In this document: piece after piece, positions 18,619 to 26,690 of the stretch
Numbering within the stretch: position 1 is the first letter of the stretch
Layout: every line of letters begins with the position of its first letter
NCBI GenBank assembly: GCA_019638235.1
Contig: JAHBUE010000001.1
Location: forward strand, 1,164,492-1,228,491
DNA length: 64,000 nt
Direction: 5' to 3'
Source of the DNA: Cyclobacteriaceae bacterium
GTDB lineage: Bacteria > Bacteroidota > Bacteroidia > Cytophagales > Cyclobacteriaceae
Notes under the pieces: generated by a model
Told to the model about the DNA's origin: nothing
Seen by the model: the letters and a program-made list of their open reading frames with translations, nothing else
Databases searched by the model: none
Translations under genes and position numbers: made by a program

Positions 18619-19131
18619 ATGTTTAACCCTGAAGCAGTTCTCCAAAAAGCAAAAACATCATCGTTTTATCTGGGCGTTCTCAATTGGTCGCTTTCGCGGA
18701 TGATTCCGTTCAATAAACCGCACGGCTTTAAAATAGTGTCGGTAGAAGACTACCGGCTGAAAACGTTGCTGCCGTACAAACGAAGCAACTTCAACCACAT
18801 TCGCGGGTTGCACGCCTGCGGATTAGCCACGCTGTCGGAGTTTACCACCGGCTTTCTGTTGTTGAGCAACTTAGACATGAAAAAATATCGCATCATAATG
18901 CAACGCATTGAAATGGACTACCACTATCAGGGTAAAATGGATGCTACGGCTGAGTTTGTTATATCTAAGGAATGGCTTGACGAGCAGGTTATAAAACCAT
19001 TGCAAACGCAAGAAGCGGTTGTTATCCCGTGCGAAGTTAAAATTCATGATTCGCAAGGAAACCACCTGACTACCGGCAAGGTGTTTTGGCAGATTAAAGA
19101 CTGGGCACGGGTAAAAACTAAGGTAAGTTGA
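18619..19131 (+). CDS. DUF4442 hotdog-fold protein, possible thioesterase
   Basis: 170 residues. The pattern NHIRGLHACGLATLSEFTTGFLLL (about 54-77) is the hotdog helix with the family Asn-His, preceded by LKTLLPYKRSN. The layout is that of DUF4442, related to PaaI/YiiD-type thioesterases. It may hydrolyse an acyl-CoA, but substrate and activity are not evident. The ATG at 18619 is divergent from the oxidoreductase. It is followed closely by the Mpo1-like gene, so these two and the acetyltransferase-like gene could be one lipid-related operon. Confidence 0.75.
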   Translation: MFNPEAVLQKAKTSSFYLGVLNWSLSRMIPFNKPHGFKIVSVEDYRLKTLLPYKRSNFNHIRGLHACGLATLSEFTTGFLLLSNLDMKKYRIIMQRIEMDYHYQGKMDATAEFVISKEWLDEQVIKPLQTQEAVVIPCEVKIHDSQGNHLTTGKVFWQIKDWARVKTKVS

Positions 19132-19183
19132 TTTGAGGTTTGTAAACAGATTGATTAATTTCAACCACTAATTGCAGAACGCT

Positions 19184-19660
19184 ATGAGAAAAATTGACGC
19201 CCTCCTTGCCGAATATGGCGAGAGTCATCAAAACGAAACCAACAAAGCCATCCACTGGGTTTGTGTGCCACTGATTTTTTTTAGTGTGGTAGGGATGATT
19301 GCCTCCATACCTTCGGGCGCGGTGCAAAATTTTATGGGTGCTAACCCGTATGCCAACTGGGCAACCGTTGTGTTGGTGCTGGTAATAGTGTATTATGTAA
19401 CACTATCCATACCTCTTAGCCTGGGTATGATGCTGTTTTCTGCGTTGTGCCTGGTAGGTGTAAACCTTATCGTGCGGATGAATGTTGCCCCGCTTTGGAT
19501 TATTTCACTTGGCATTTTTGTGTTGGCATGGATTGGTCAGTTTTACGGGCACAAAGTAGAGGGCAAGAAACCTTCCTTCTTTAAAGACCTCCAGTTTTTG
19601 CTGATAGGCCCGGCCTGGTTGATGCACTTTATCTACAAGAAAATCGGTATTCCCTATTGA
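19184..19660 (+). CDS. Mpo1-like (DUF962) membrane protein
   Basis: 158 residues from the ATG at 19184; a TTG at 19172 is in frame. MRKIDALLAEYGESHQNETN with KAIHWVCVPL carries the family histidines. There are four hydrophobic segments, then GQFYGHKVEGKKPSFFKD, the second conserved His region. Yeast Mpo1 is an iron-dependent dioxygenase that shortens 2-hydroxy fatty acids; bacterial members are likely membrane enzymes acting on similar lipids. Its stop overlaps the TTG start of the next gene. Confidence 0.85.
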   Translation: MRKIDALLAEYGESHQNETNKAIHWVCVPLIFFSVVGMIASIPSGAVQNFMGANPYANWATVVLVLVIVYYVTLSIPLSLGMMLFSALCLVGVNLIVRMNVAPLWIISLGIFVLAWIGQFYGHKVEGKKPSFFKDLQFLLIGPAWLMHFIYKKIGIPY

Positions 19661-20598
19661 ACGATTATTTATTTACCGACCAGGTTCCCCCGGCCGATTA
19701 TCGTCAGGATTTTAAAGCTTCCATTTTTCATGATGACAGGCATTTGAAGTTGCAGGCTGAAACCGGTTGGCGGTCATTTTATATTCTTAATCAGAAACAC
19801 AAAACCTGCGAGGGTGTTGTTCATTTTCATGTTAAAGATAATGTTGCTGTTAGTCCGCTTAAAGCCTCGTTTGGTTCGTTTGCGTTGAATGCAACACTTC
19901 CGGCAGAAGTTATTTTCCGGTTTATCGGTTTTGTTGAAAACTCGCTAAAGGCATTGAGTGTAAAAAGAATTACCTACACAAATCCGCCAATAGATTATCA
20001 TTCAACGCAACTTCAATTACTTTCGGTGTTGTTAAGCAATGCGGGGTATGGTATTCACAAGGCAGAAGCCGGTGCGGTGATTCCTGTTAATCAGGATGCA
20101 CTCGAAACAAAAATGGATAGCTGGGAAGTTCGGAAACTAAAGCAGACGCGTGAAGCCGAATTTGTTTTTGCACCATCATCCGTTAACCCGGTTGATGAGA
20201 TTTTCCAGTTTATTCTTAACTGCCGGGAAGAAAAGGGCTATGCGCTTTCCATGAACCAGGTTATGATGGAGCGCACCGTTGAAGCATTCCCAAACCAGTT
20301 TGTATTTTTTGAAGTGATGAAAGGCTATGAACGCACTGCCGCGAGTATTGCCATTCGGGTTATGGACGATGTTTTGTACAACTTTTATTCAGCGCACCAT
20401 GTGCGATACGATGCCTGGAGCCCGGCAGTTATGTTGATTGACGGCATGTATAGCTGGTGTCAGCAGGCAGGAATCCGCTTGCTCGATTTAGGAACATCCG
20501 CCCTTGATAACCAGCCCAACTTTTCGTTGCTCGATTTTAAGTTGCGCCTGGGCGCGCAGCCCACCGCGAAGTTTACGTTTACCAAAGATATTGCCTGA
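19657..20598 (+). CDS. GNAT/BioF2-like acetyltransferase fold protein
   Basis: 313 residues. The start is a TTG that overlaps the upstream TGA (TTGA), indicating translational coupling. The second half (ECREEKG-type region to the end) resembles the Acetyltransf_6/BioF2-like fold: EVMKGYERTAASIAIRV, LYNFYSAHHVRYDAWSP, LLDLGTSALDNQPNFSLLDF. The last motif is typical of FemAB-like or BioF2-like enzymes where a lysine or acyl donor binds. A glycosyltransferase gene follows after 2 bases, which suggests a role in surface polysaccharide or peptidoglycan modification. Substrate unknown. Confidence 0.65.
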   Translation: MNDYLFTDQVPPADYRQDFKASIFHDDRHLKLQAETGWRSFYILNQKHKTCEGVVHFHVKDNVAVSPLKASFGSFALNATLPAEVIFRFIGFVENSLKALSVKRITYTNPPIDYHSTQLQLLSVLLSNAGYGIHKAEAGAVIPVNQDALETKMDSWEVRKLKQTREAEFVFAPSSVNPVDEIFQFILNCREEKGYALSMNQVMMERTVEAFPNQFVFFEVMKGYERTAASIAIRVMDDVLYNFYSAHHVRYDAWSPAVMLIDGMYSWCQQAGIRLLDLGTSALDNQPNFSLLDFKLRLGAQPTAKFTFTKDIA

Positions 20599-20600
20599 TC

Positions 20601-21464
20601 ATGCACACACCTTTGGTATCCGTAATTTGTCTTTGTTATAATCAGAATCGTTTTGTGCGCGAAGCGATTGAATCTGTAATCAATCAATCTTACACACCGG
20701 TGCAACTTATTATTGTGGATGATGCAAGCACCGATGGCAGCCGGGAAACGATTAAACAAGTAAAAGAACAATACCCACAAGTAGAAGTATTGATGCTTGA
20801 TGAGAATGTGGGAAATTGCCGTGCGTTTAATCGCGGACTGGCGTTGGCGAAAGGAGATTACCTGATTGATCTTGCAGCAGATGACATACTGTTGCCGGAG
20901 CGGATAAAAACCGGTGTAGAGGTGCTGGCGAAAGCAGGCGATGAATACGGAGTACATTTTTCAGATGCCGAGCTGATAGATGAACAGGGTAAATTTATCA
21001 GCCGTCATTCAAGCAAGTACCCGCACAACACTATACCGCAGGGTGATGTATATGCCGAGATCATTCAACGCTATTTCATCTGCCCGCCAACGGTTATGTT
21101 TCGTAAAGTCGTTATGGATGGCTTAGGCGGTTACGATGAAGCGCTGACTTATGAAGATTTTGATTTCTGGATTCGTTCATCTCGGATATGGAAGTACAGC
21201 TATACACCCGAAGTATTAGTTAAAAAGCGGATGGTTCGCAACAGCCTGGGCAGTCGCCAGGAAAAAATTTTAAACCGCTATACCGAAAGCACCTATCGTA
21301 TCTGTAAAAAGATCAGTAACCTGAACAGGAATAAAGCCGAGCAAAAAGCGCTTCGCAGACGGATATTGTATGAAATGCGTGTGAACCTGAAATTGCTTAA
21401 TGTTTGGCTGGTGATTAAATATTTTTCACTTTTAATAACTGATGTTACACAAAACAAAAATTAG
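20601..21464 (+). CDS. Family 2 glycosyltransferase
   Basis: 287 residues. The GT-A start is PLVSVICLCYNQNRFVREAIESV, followed by LIIVDDASTDGSRE (nucleotide-binding Asp pair), GLALAKGDYLIDLAADDILL (DxD-like acidic motif, about 88-97) and GGYDEALTYEDFDFWIR (catalytic acid region). No membrane segments, so it is cytoplasmic or peripheral. It transfers a sugar from a nucleotide donor, probably to a surface glycan. It follows the acetyltransferase-like gene by 2 bases, as part of the 18.6-21.5 kb run of plus-strand genes. Confidence 0.9.
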   Translation: MHTPLVSVICLCYNQNRFVREAIESVINQSYTPVQLIIVDDASTDGSRETIKQVKEQYPQVEVLMLDENVGNCRAFNRGLALAKGDYLIDLAADDILLPERIKTGVEVLAKAGDEYGVHFSDAELIDEQGKFISRHSSKYPHNTIPQGDVYAEIIQRYFICPPTVMFRKVVMDGLGGYDEALTYEDFDFWIRSSRIWKYSYTPEVLVKKRMVRNSLGSRQEKILNRYTESTYRICKKISNLNRNKAEQKALRRRILYEMRVNLKLLNVWLVIKYFSLLITDVTQNKN

Positions 21465-21466
21465 TA

Positions 21467-21550
21467 CGTCATTGCGAGGGAGGAACGACCGAAGCAATCC
21501 CGTTTTTCAGCACAGAAATGGGGATTGCTTCGCTACCGCTCGCAATGACG
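21467..21550. repeat. Dispersed inverted repeat (CGTCATTGCGAG type)
   Basis: CGTCATTGCGAG at 21467-21478 is mirrored by CTCGCAATGACG ending at 21550, and inner segments GAAGCAATCCC and GGGATTGCTTC also pair. I recognise this palindromic repeat as widespread in bacterial intergenic regions. It lies just after the glycosyltransferase gene. Confidence 0.75.
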
Positions 21551-21590
21551 GGTATTGTTTTGCGTAAAGCCAGTTAATAAGAGAAGTTAC

Positions 21591-21680
21591 TTTGCCACTA
21601 AATCACCAGGACACGAAGAAAATGTAGTTAGAGGCCACTCCAACAAAAACTTTAGTGTCCTGGTGTCTTCGTGGCTAAGA
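21591..21680. repeat. Second dispersed inverted repeat (CACCAGGACAC type)
   Basis: TTTGCCACTAAATCACCAGG near 21591 is mirrored by a segment containing GTGTCCTGGTGT and GTGGC near 21654-21675. It resembles an intergenic repeat I have seen in many genomes. Its right end overlaps a spurious in-frame extension of the next gene, which is why the ATG at 21695 is chosen there. Confidence 0.65.
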
Positions 21681-21694
21681 TAGAACCTATTGTA

Positions 21695-22525
21695 ATGGAA
21701 AATACGCACTCAACCCATTGCCTGAATTGCAATACTCTGCTTCAGGGTAATTTCTGTCATCAATGCGGACAAAAGGTTATTGATCAAAAAGAGCGTACAC
21801 TGCGATACTTTATTCTTCAATTTTTCGGTTCAGCATTTTTCTTAGAGAATAGTTTTGTAAAAAACCTGTGGCAGTTAATACGCTCGCCCGGCCTCATGGC
21901 GCTGGACTACGCAGAGGGAAGGCGCAAGCGCTGGATGGTGCCCTTCTCTTTATTTTTGCTGATTAACCTTATTTATTTTATCGTAAATCCATTGACAGAT
22001 TTTAATCTTCCATTATATGATCACCTGAGGTGGCATGACACCACGTATGGCCCAATGGCTGCCCGAATGGTTGAGAACAGAATTCAGCAACGCGAAATAG
22101 CCTTTGAAGAATACGAACGAATTTTCAATGCCAAGACAATTAACCTGTCGAAATCATTAATGGTGCTGAATGTGCCGGTTATGGCCTTGCTGCTTTCGCT
22201 GATATTTTTTCGTAAAAGGAAATTTTTTGCGGATCATTTTATCTATGCGCTGTATTTGTTTTCATTTTTTTTACTGGTCTCGTGTATATGGATAGGCCTG
22301 TTGAATGCCTACATTTGGATCGGGCTTCCGGCTTACCAGTTCTTTGTGCCTACGGGTTTGCTGTTGTTAACGCTGTATTACGTTTTTTTTTCTCTCAGGC
22401 GATTTTATTATGTGAAAAATTTTCTCTGGAGCGCGCTGAGTGCGTTGGGTGTTTTTGTGGCAATCGGACTGATGCTTTACTTCTACCGGTTTATTATGTT
22501 CATGGTTACCTTTGCTGCAACCTGA
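21695..22525 (+). CDS. DUF3667 zinc-ribbon membrane protein
   Basis: 276 residues from the ATG at 21695. The N terminus has a zinc ribbon, HCLNCNTLLQGNFCHQCGQK (two CxxC pairs). LIRSPGLMALDYAEGRRKRW is the DUF3667 signature. Four or five hydrophobic segments follow, the first after MVPFSLFLLINLIYFIV. The function of the family is unknown. It converges on rsgA, with stop codons only 1 base apart, so transcription of the two genes may interfere. Confidence 0.85.
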   Translation: MENTHSTHCLNCNTLLQGNFCHQCGQKVIDQKERTLRYFILQFFGSAFFLENSFVKNLWQLIRSPGLMALDYAEGRRKRWMVPFSLFLLINLIYFIVNPLTDFNLPLYDHLRWHDTTYGPMAARMVENRIQQREIAFEEYERIFNAKTINLSKSLMVLNVPVMALLLSLIFFRKRKFFADHFIYALYLFSFFLLVSCIWIGLLNAYIWIGLPAYQFFVPTGLLLLTLYYVFFSLRRFYYVKNFLWSALSALGVFVAIGLMLYFYRFIMFMVTFAAT

Positions 22526-22526
22526 A

Positions 22527-23441
22527 TCACTTCCGGTTATCTTCACCCGACAGCATACTCAGATAATTCACATAGCGACTTACAGCAACTTCCCCTTTTT
22601 CAACGGCATGTTTTACGGCACAGTGGGGTTCATTGGCATGAAGGCACCGGTAGCCAAACTTGCATTCAGCACGTAGCGCACGCATTTCAGGAAAATGATC
22701 GGAGAGTTCTTCAGACGAAATGTTCATCAGCCCCCACTCTTTAATTCCGGGGGTATCAATAACGAATGTAGTGTTATCAAGTGTAAACATTTCAGCGAAG
22801 GTGGTAGTGTGTGTGCCTTTTTCCGAAAAGCCCGAAAGCTCACCGGTAGATTGCTGGATGTCGGGCGAGAGTTTATTCAGTAGTGTTGATTTCCCAACAC
22901 CGGAATGACCGGCAATCAACGAAGTTTTTCCGGCTAATAAGTTGTGAACTTCACGTATATCATCAGCAATTGCTGAAATTTTTAAACACCTTATACCTGT
23001 CTTTTCATATACATCAAGCAGTTGACTTTGCAACGCAGCGCTTTCTTCGTCTAACAAATCCTGTTTGTTGAAAATGAGCGCCTGCGGAATATCATACGCC
23101 TCGGCCGTAACTAAGAAGCGGTCAATAAACCCGGAAGAGGTGCGCGGAAGTATCATCGTAACTACCAGAACAGCCAGGTCGATGTTGGCGGCCAGTACGT
23201 GCGAATGCCCTGTTTTTTTTACCGACTGCCTTAAAATGTGATTTTTTCGTTCGTGAATAGCGGTAATGATGCCTTCTGTTTGCAGGTCATCAAGTTCCAC
23301 ATAATCGCCAACAGCAATGGGGTTGGTTTCCTTGTAGCCCTCTAATCGAAGTTTCCCGCGTGTGCGGCACGGAATAACCCGGCCATCACCCAGGTGCACA
23401 TCGTACCACGAGCCGGTTGACCGCATTACTATTCCTTTCAT
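22527..23441 (-). CDS. rsgA: Ribosome small subunit-dependent GTPase RsgA
   Basis: 304 residues with the circularly permuted GTPase order. An N-terminal OB fold (VMRSTGSWYDVHLGDG) is followed by NKQD (G4, IFNKQDLL), SAIADD (G5), then GHSGVGKST (G1, Walker A, about 182-190) and DTPGIKEWG (G3). The C-terminal zinc finger is CKFGYRCLHANEPHC. It matures 30S ribosomal subunits. It appears to be monocistronic. Confidence 0.97.
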   Translation of the reverse strand: MKGIVMRSTGSWYDVHLGDGRVIPCRTRGKLRLEGYKETNPIAVGDYVELDDLQTEGIITAIHERKNHILRQSVKKTGHSHVLAANIDLAVLVVTMILPRTSSGFIDRFLVTAEAYDIPQALIFNKQDLLDEESAALQSQLLDVYEKTGIRCLKISAIADDIREVHNLLAGKTSLIAGHSGVGKSTLLNKLSPDIQQSTGELSGFSEKGTHTTTFAEMFTLDNTTFVIDTPGIKEWGLMNISSEELSDHFPEMRALRAECKFGYRCLHANEPHCAVKHAVEKGEVAVSRYVNYLSMLSGEDNRK

Positions 23442-23638
23442 GTGTTAATAAGTTGTTCTTTAGTGGTCATCCCGCCAACGCGGAACTCATTTCATGGTAC
23501 AATGTTATGAATTGAGAATCAATGTTGTTTATAATGTGATACCCTGTAGTATGACCTTTTCTTCCTCGTTACATCCAAAGCTAATCATTTTTGTTTTACT
23601 TTTGATCTTGTTCGCTTCTGCGTTATTAATAGAAACCT

Positions 23639-24586
23639 ATGGAGTATGAAAATATGGATGTCGACATAGTGTACCTTTGGGTAGATGGCAGCGATCCGGA
23701 ATGGCAGGAAAAGAAGCGAATCTTTACCGGTATAGTAAGCGATAATTCTGAACAGAATAACATCGGGCGGTATGTCAGTAATCATGAACTAAAGTATGCA
23801 CTCCGGTCGGCTGAAAAACATGCACCCTGGATTCGGAAAATTTTTATTGTTACGGATAATCAAAAGCCCGACTGGCTGAACACAGCTCACCCCAAAATCC
23901 AGGTGGTAGATCATAAAGAGATTATGCCGCCAGAGATTTTACCCTGCTTCAATTCAAGTGTAATTGAATATTTCCTGCATAAAATTCCGGGGCTGTCAGA
24001 GCATTTTTTATTTTCTAACGATGATATGTTTTTCAATGCTAATCTTTCGTCCGATTTTTTCTTTGCGGATGATGGTTTTCCAATTATACGATTGAAGAAA
24101 AAGCCTTTTGGAAAATGGCATTATCGTGTAAAAGCATTGGTAGGAAAAAAGTTAGGCCAGTATCTTCATAAGGTGCATCAAGGCGCCCTTACCGTGGAAA
24201 AAAGATTTGGGAAATATTATCCGGGTGTGCCCCATCATAATATTGATGCCTATCGAAAGGTGGATTATCAAAGAGCTGTTGAGGATATTTTTGTAGATCA
24301 GGTAAAGAAGTCGCAAGCGAATCGTACAAGAATCTACGGTGATTTGCACCGATCAGCATTTTCTTATTATTCCCTGGCTATTGGTCATGCCCATTTGAAG
24401 TATGTCGGAAGGAAGGAGTCGAGCAGGATACTTGTTCACCGGCATGACTTTATGAAATATATAAACAAGTATAACCCTAAGTTGTTTTGTTTAAATGATA
24501 GCCAAAAAGTAACCAATAAACAGAGGGAAAAGATAACTCCCTTTTTGAGCCACCTGTTTCCTGCTAAATCTGTATTTGAAAAGTAG
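23639..24586 (+). CDS. Stealth-family sugar-phosphate transferase (first copy)
   Basis: 315 residues. The four Stealth regions are visible: CR1 DIVYLWVDGSDPEW (about 9-22); CR2 LKYALRSAEKHAPWIRKIF, then LPCFNSSVIEYFLHKI and FLFSNDDMFF; CR3 VPHHNIDAYRKVDYQRA; CR4 KLFCLND. The family includes capsule polymerases such as those of Neisseria and human GlcNAc-1-phosphotransferase, which transfer sugar-1-phosphate. It probably builds or decorates a surface polysaccharide with phosphodiester links. A TACTTTTG box at 23597-23604 may be its promoter. A diverged second copy is at 26691-27683. Confidence 0.92.
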   Translation: MEYENMDVDIVYLWVDGSDPEWQEKKRIFTGIVSDNSEQNNIGRYVSNHELKYALRSAEKHAPWIRKIFIVTDNQKPDWLNTAHPKIQVVDHKEIMPPEILPCFNSSVIEYFLHKIPGLSEHFLFSNDDMFFNANLSSDFFFADDGFPIIRLKKKPFGKWHYRVKALVGKKLGQYLHKVHQGALTVEKRFGKYYPGVPHHNIDAYRKVDYQRAVEDIFVDQVKKSQANRTRIYGDLHRSAFSYYSLAIGHAHLKYVGRKESSRILVHRHDFMKYINKYNPKLFCLNDSQKVTNKQREKITPFLSHLFPAKSVFEK

Positions 24587-24630
24587 TTTTTTTGTCGGGG
24601 TGTCACTAATAAAGCTAATGACAGTTAAAA

Positions 24631-25644
24631 TCACCTGGGTAGTTCTATTGGTGTATAATTTCCTTCATCTAAAACATAGTGTATCCAGTTTTTGAAGCTG
24701 TATTTCTGTTTGATAGTTTCTGGAATTGACACATAGGATTTGTTGACAAATGCTGCAAGTTCTTCTTTGCTTTGACCTGTCCAGATTAAAATGTTGTCGG
24801 CATGAAAAAAGTCATAGTCCCGAACACGGTGATTTGTTGTTATAAGTTTTTTTTCAAACCCTACCGCTTCTAAAACCCTGAAAGAAAGCCCTTCATGCTC
24901 TGCCACTTTTAAGTCCAGCAGTATTTTAGTGTTGTACGTATATTGAATATTCTGCTCATAATTCAATGTGTTTTTAGTAGTAGAAAGGTTACAGGAAGTA
25001 AAGTATTTCTTCTTTTTTGAAAATAAATGATAGTGCACATTAAGACCTAACTCCCTGCATTTTGAAATTATATCACACAGGGATGCAATTCGACCTCGAT
25101 AGAAACTCCCTGCATAAAATACGTCTGTCGTATCATTCGAATTTTCTTTTGGTATGGTAGTGGGGTAGAAGTTCGTTGTGGGAAGTACGGAAGGCACCTC
25201 TAAGTCATTTCCATCAAAAACAAAAAACCTGTCAAAAAGAGCTATATATTCATAAGTTCGGGGAAATCGGTTTAACCCGTTCCATTGGTAACCAACCATC
25301 TTTCCCCCCCTTTTTTTCAAATCTTTCAAAAAGTCAATGGGGTATACTTCTGGTCGAATGATCAGGATATAATCGGATTTATCCACTTTTTGTAACTCAG
25401 ACATTATTCTATTCCTTGACCGTTCGAAATTCAATATTTGTTTGTAGTGCCCCTTCCCAAGAAGGTTCTTGGCTATAAGACTTTTCAAACGTTGAAAGAT
25501 ATTCTTATATCGAAAGGTGTTCGTATGTACAGAAATATTAACAGTTTTAAAACCTATTGCTTTAAGTTCGGCTTCTATCAGGCTGTCCAAGTTGAAAAGC
25601 TTAGGAACACCCAGAATGATTGTCTTTCCCTCAAACAGATTCAT
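24631..25644 (-). CDS. Glycosyltransferase-like protein (CgeB/YkvP type)
   Basis: 337 residues from the ATG at 25644; a GTG at 25653 is in frame. The C-terminal half has the GT-B donor-site layout: DVFYAGSFYRGRIASL, then LLDLKVAEHEGLSFRVLEAV (the family E-x7-E-like region) and LITTNHRVRDYDFF. The N-terminal half starts with KTIILGVPKLFNLD. I recognise it as a CgeB-like family member with moderate confidence. Surrounding Stealth and methyltransferase genes suggest synthesis of a surface glycan. Base composition is AT-rich compared with flanking genes, as is that of the methyltransferase gene next door. Confidence 0.7.
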   Translation of the reverse strand: MNLFEGKTIILGVPKLFNLDSLIEAELKAIGFKTVNISVHTNTFRYKNIFQRLKSLIAKNLLGKGHYKQILNFERSRNRIMSELQKVDKSDYILIIRPEVYPIDFLKDLKKRGGKMVGYQWNGLNRFPRTYEYIALFDRFFVFDGNDLEVPSVLPTTNFYPTTIPKENSNDTTDVFYAGSFYRGRIASLCDIISKCRELGLNVHYHLFSKKKKYFTSCNLSTTKNTLNYEQNIQYTYNTKILLDLKVAEHEGLSFRVLEAVGFEKKLITTNHRVRDYDFFHADNILIWTGQSKEELAAFVNKSYVSIPETIKQKYSFKNWIHYVLDEGNYTPIELPR

Positions 25645-25691
25645 TATTTGCACAGTAGGCTTTTGATTTTATGAATTTTTAATGTTTGCTG

Positions 25692-25837
25692 TTCAACTAA
25701 TAAGCGCAACTTCTTAGTTTTTGTAAAAATACATCATTTGGAGTTTGGTAGTTGAATTTTTGTGCAGGTCTTTTATTAATCATTTTTTCTATGCCCTGCA
25801 CTTGTTTCTACCTATTGCGTTGCACTTATTAGTTGAA
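25692..25837 (-). mobile_element. Collapsed IS30-family element (146 bp, MITE-like)
   Basis: 19-bp inverted ends at 25692-25710 and 25819-25837 (TTCAACTAATAAGnGCAAC, one mismatch). On the minus strand a 28-codon frame ends in this sequence: ATG at about 25778, product containing KRPAQKFNYQTPNDVF, stop near 25692. That is the C-terminal signature of IS30 transposases (RP..LN..TP.EVF). The body of the transposase is missing, so this is an internally deleted copy that kept both ends. Confidence 0.75.
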
Positions 25838-25852
25838 TTTAGATTATATTTG
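25820..25852 (+). promoter_or_regulatory. Promoter straddling the end of the IS30 remnant
   Basis: TTG (25820-25822, inside the terminal repeat) is followed after 22 bases by TATATTTG (25845-25852), an exact -7 box just outside the element. The start would be near 25857, placing the methyltransferase under an IS-derived hybrid promoter. Confidence 0.55.
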
Positions 25853-25872
25853 GTATCGTGAAGCTTACAAAA

Positions 25873-26619
25873 ATGATGATTAAACCTTTTAGCTATTACT
25901 CCAAAGGAAGAAGGCTCATTAATGAACCTCAATATATAGAGGCACAACAAAAAAACCAGTTAGAAATCGCTAAAAGCCCATCACGAACTGAGATTATAAA
26001 TCTCCTATTATCCTTGTATCAGGAAGATACCTGTTATTTGGAAATAGGTGTACGTAACCCTGAACGCAATTTTAATCACATTAAAGCAAGTAAAAAATAC
26101 AGTGTTGACCCTGGTGTAGAGTTTAAAAATAACCCCGTTGATTTCAAAATTACCAGTGATGAGTTTTTTAAAAGACTCTCTACTAATGAACTCCTATCTA
26201 AGGATATACGGTTTCATGTAATTTTTATCGATGGTTTACACCTTGCTCCACAAGTAGACAAAGATATAACGAACGCTTTTGCATATCTTAAAGAAGATGG
26301 GTTCATCGTATTACACGATTGCAATCCACCCACTGAATGGCATGCAAGAGAATCATTTGAATACCATAGTACCCCCGCACAAAAAAAATGGAATGGAACG
26401 ACCTGGAAAGCCTTTTTAAAATGGCGTTTTAATCCCTCCGTAAACTCATGTTGTGTTGATACAGATTGGGGAGTGGGTATCCTGTCAAAACATTTTCATG
26501 TTGGAAAGAGTATTGAAGCTACCAATCCATTCTTTGAATATAGCCAACTGAAAAATAATAGACAGGTATATTTAAACTTAATTGACTTTGAATCTTTAAA
26601 AAGACTTATTCAACAATAA
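25873..26619 (+). CDS. Class I SAM-dependent methyltransferase
   Basis: About 248 residues from the ATG at 25873. A GTG at 25858 is also in frame, but the predicted transcription start is at about 25857, which leaves it almost no leader. Motif I is CYLEIGVRNPERN (about 54-66), then KKYSVDPGVEF (motif II acidic residue), FHVIFIDGLHLAPQVDKDI (motif post-II with the Asp-Gly-x-His signature of Methyltransf_24) and DGFIVLHDCNPPTEWHARE. Related enzymes methylate sugars or act in polysaccharide clusters. The gene is AT-rich relative to its neighbours and follows the IS30 remnant, which suggests transfer. Confidence 0.82.
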   Translation: MMIKPFSYYSKGRRLINEPQYIEAQQKNQLEIAKSPSRTEIINLLLSLYQEDTCYLEIGVRNPERNFNHIKASKKYSVDPGVEFKNNPVDFKITSDEFFKRLSTNELLSKDIRFHVIFIDGLHLAPQVDKDITNAFAYLKEDGFIVLHDCNPPTEWHARESFEYHSTPAQKKWNGTTWKAFLKWRFNPSVNSCCVDTDWGVGILSKHFHVGKSIEATNPFFEYSQLKNNRQVYLNLIDFESLKRLIQQ

Positions 26620-26690
26620 GACGGTTCCTCAGGCATTCAATTATCCGATTGGAGTATGGTATCCTCGCTTTAGCCACTGGCATCAATGAA

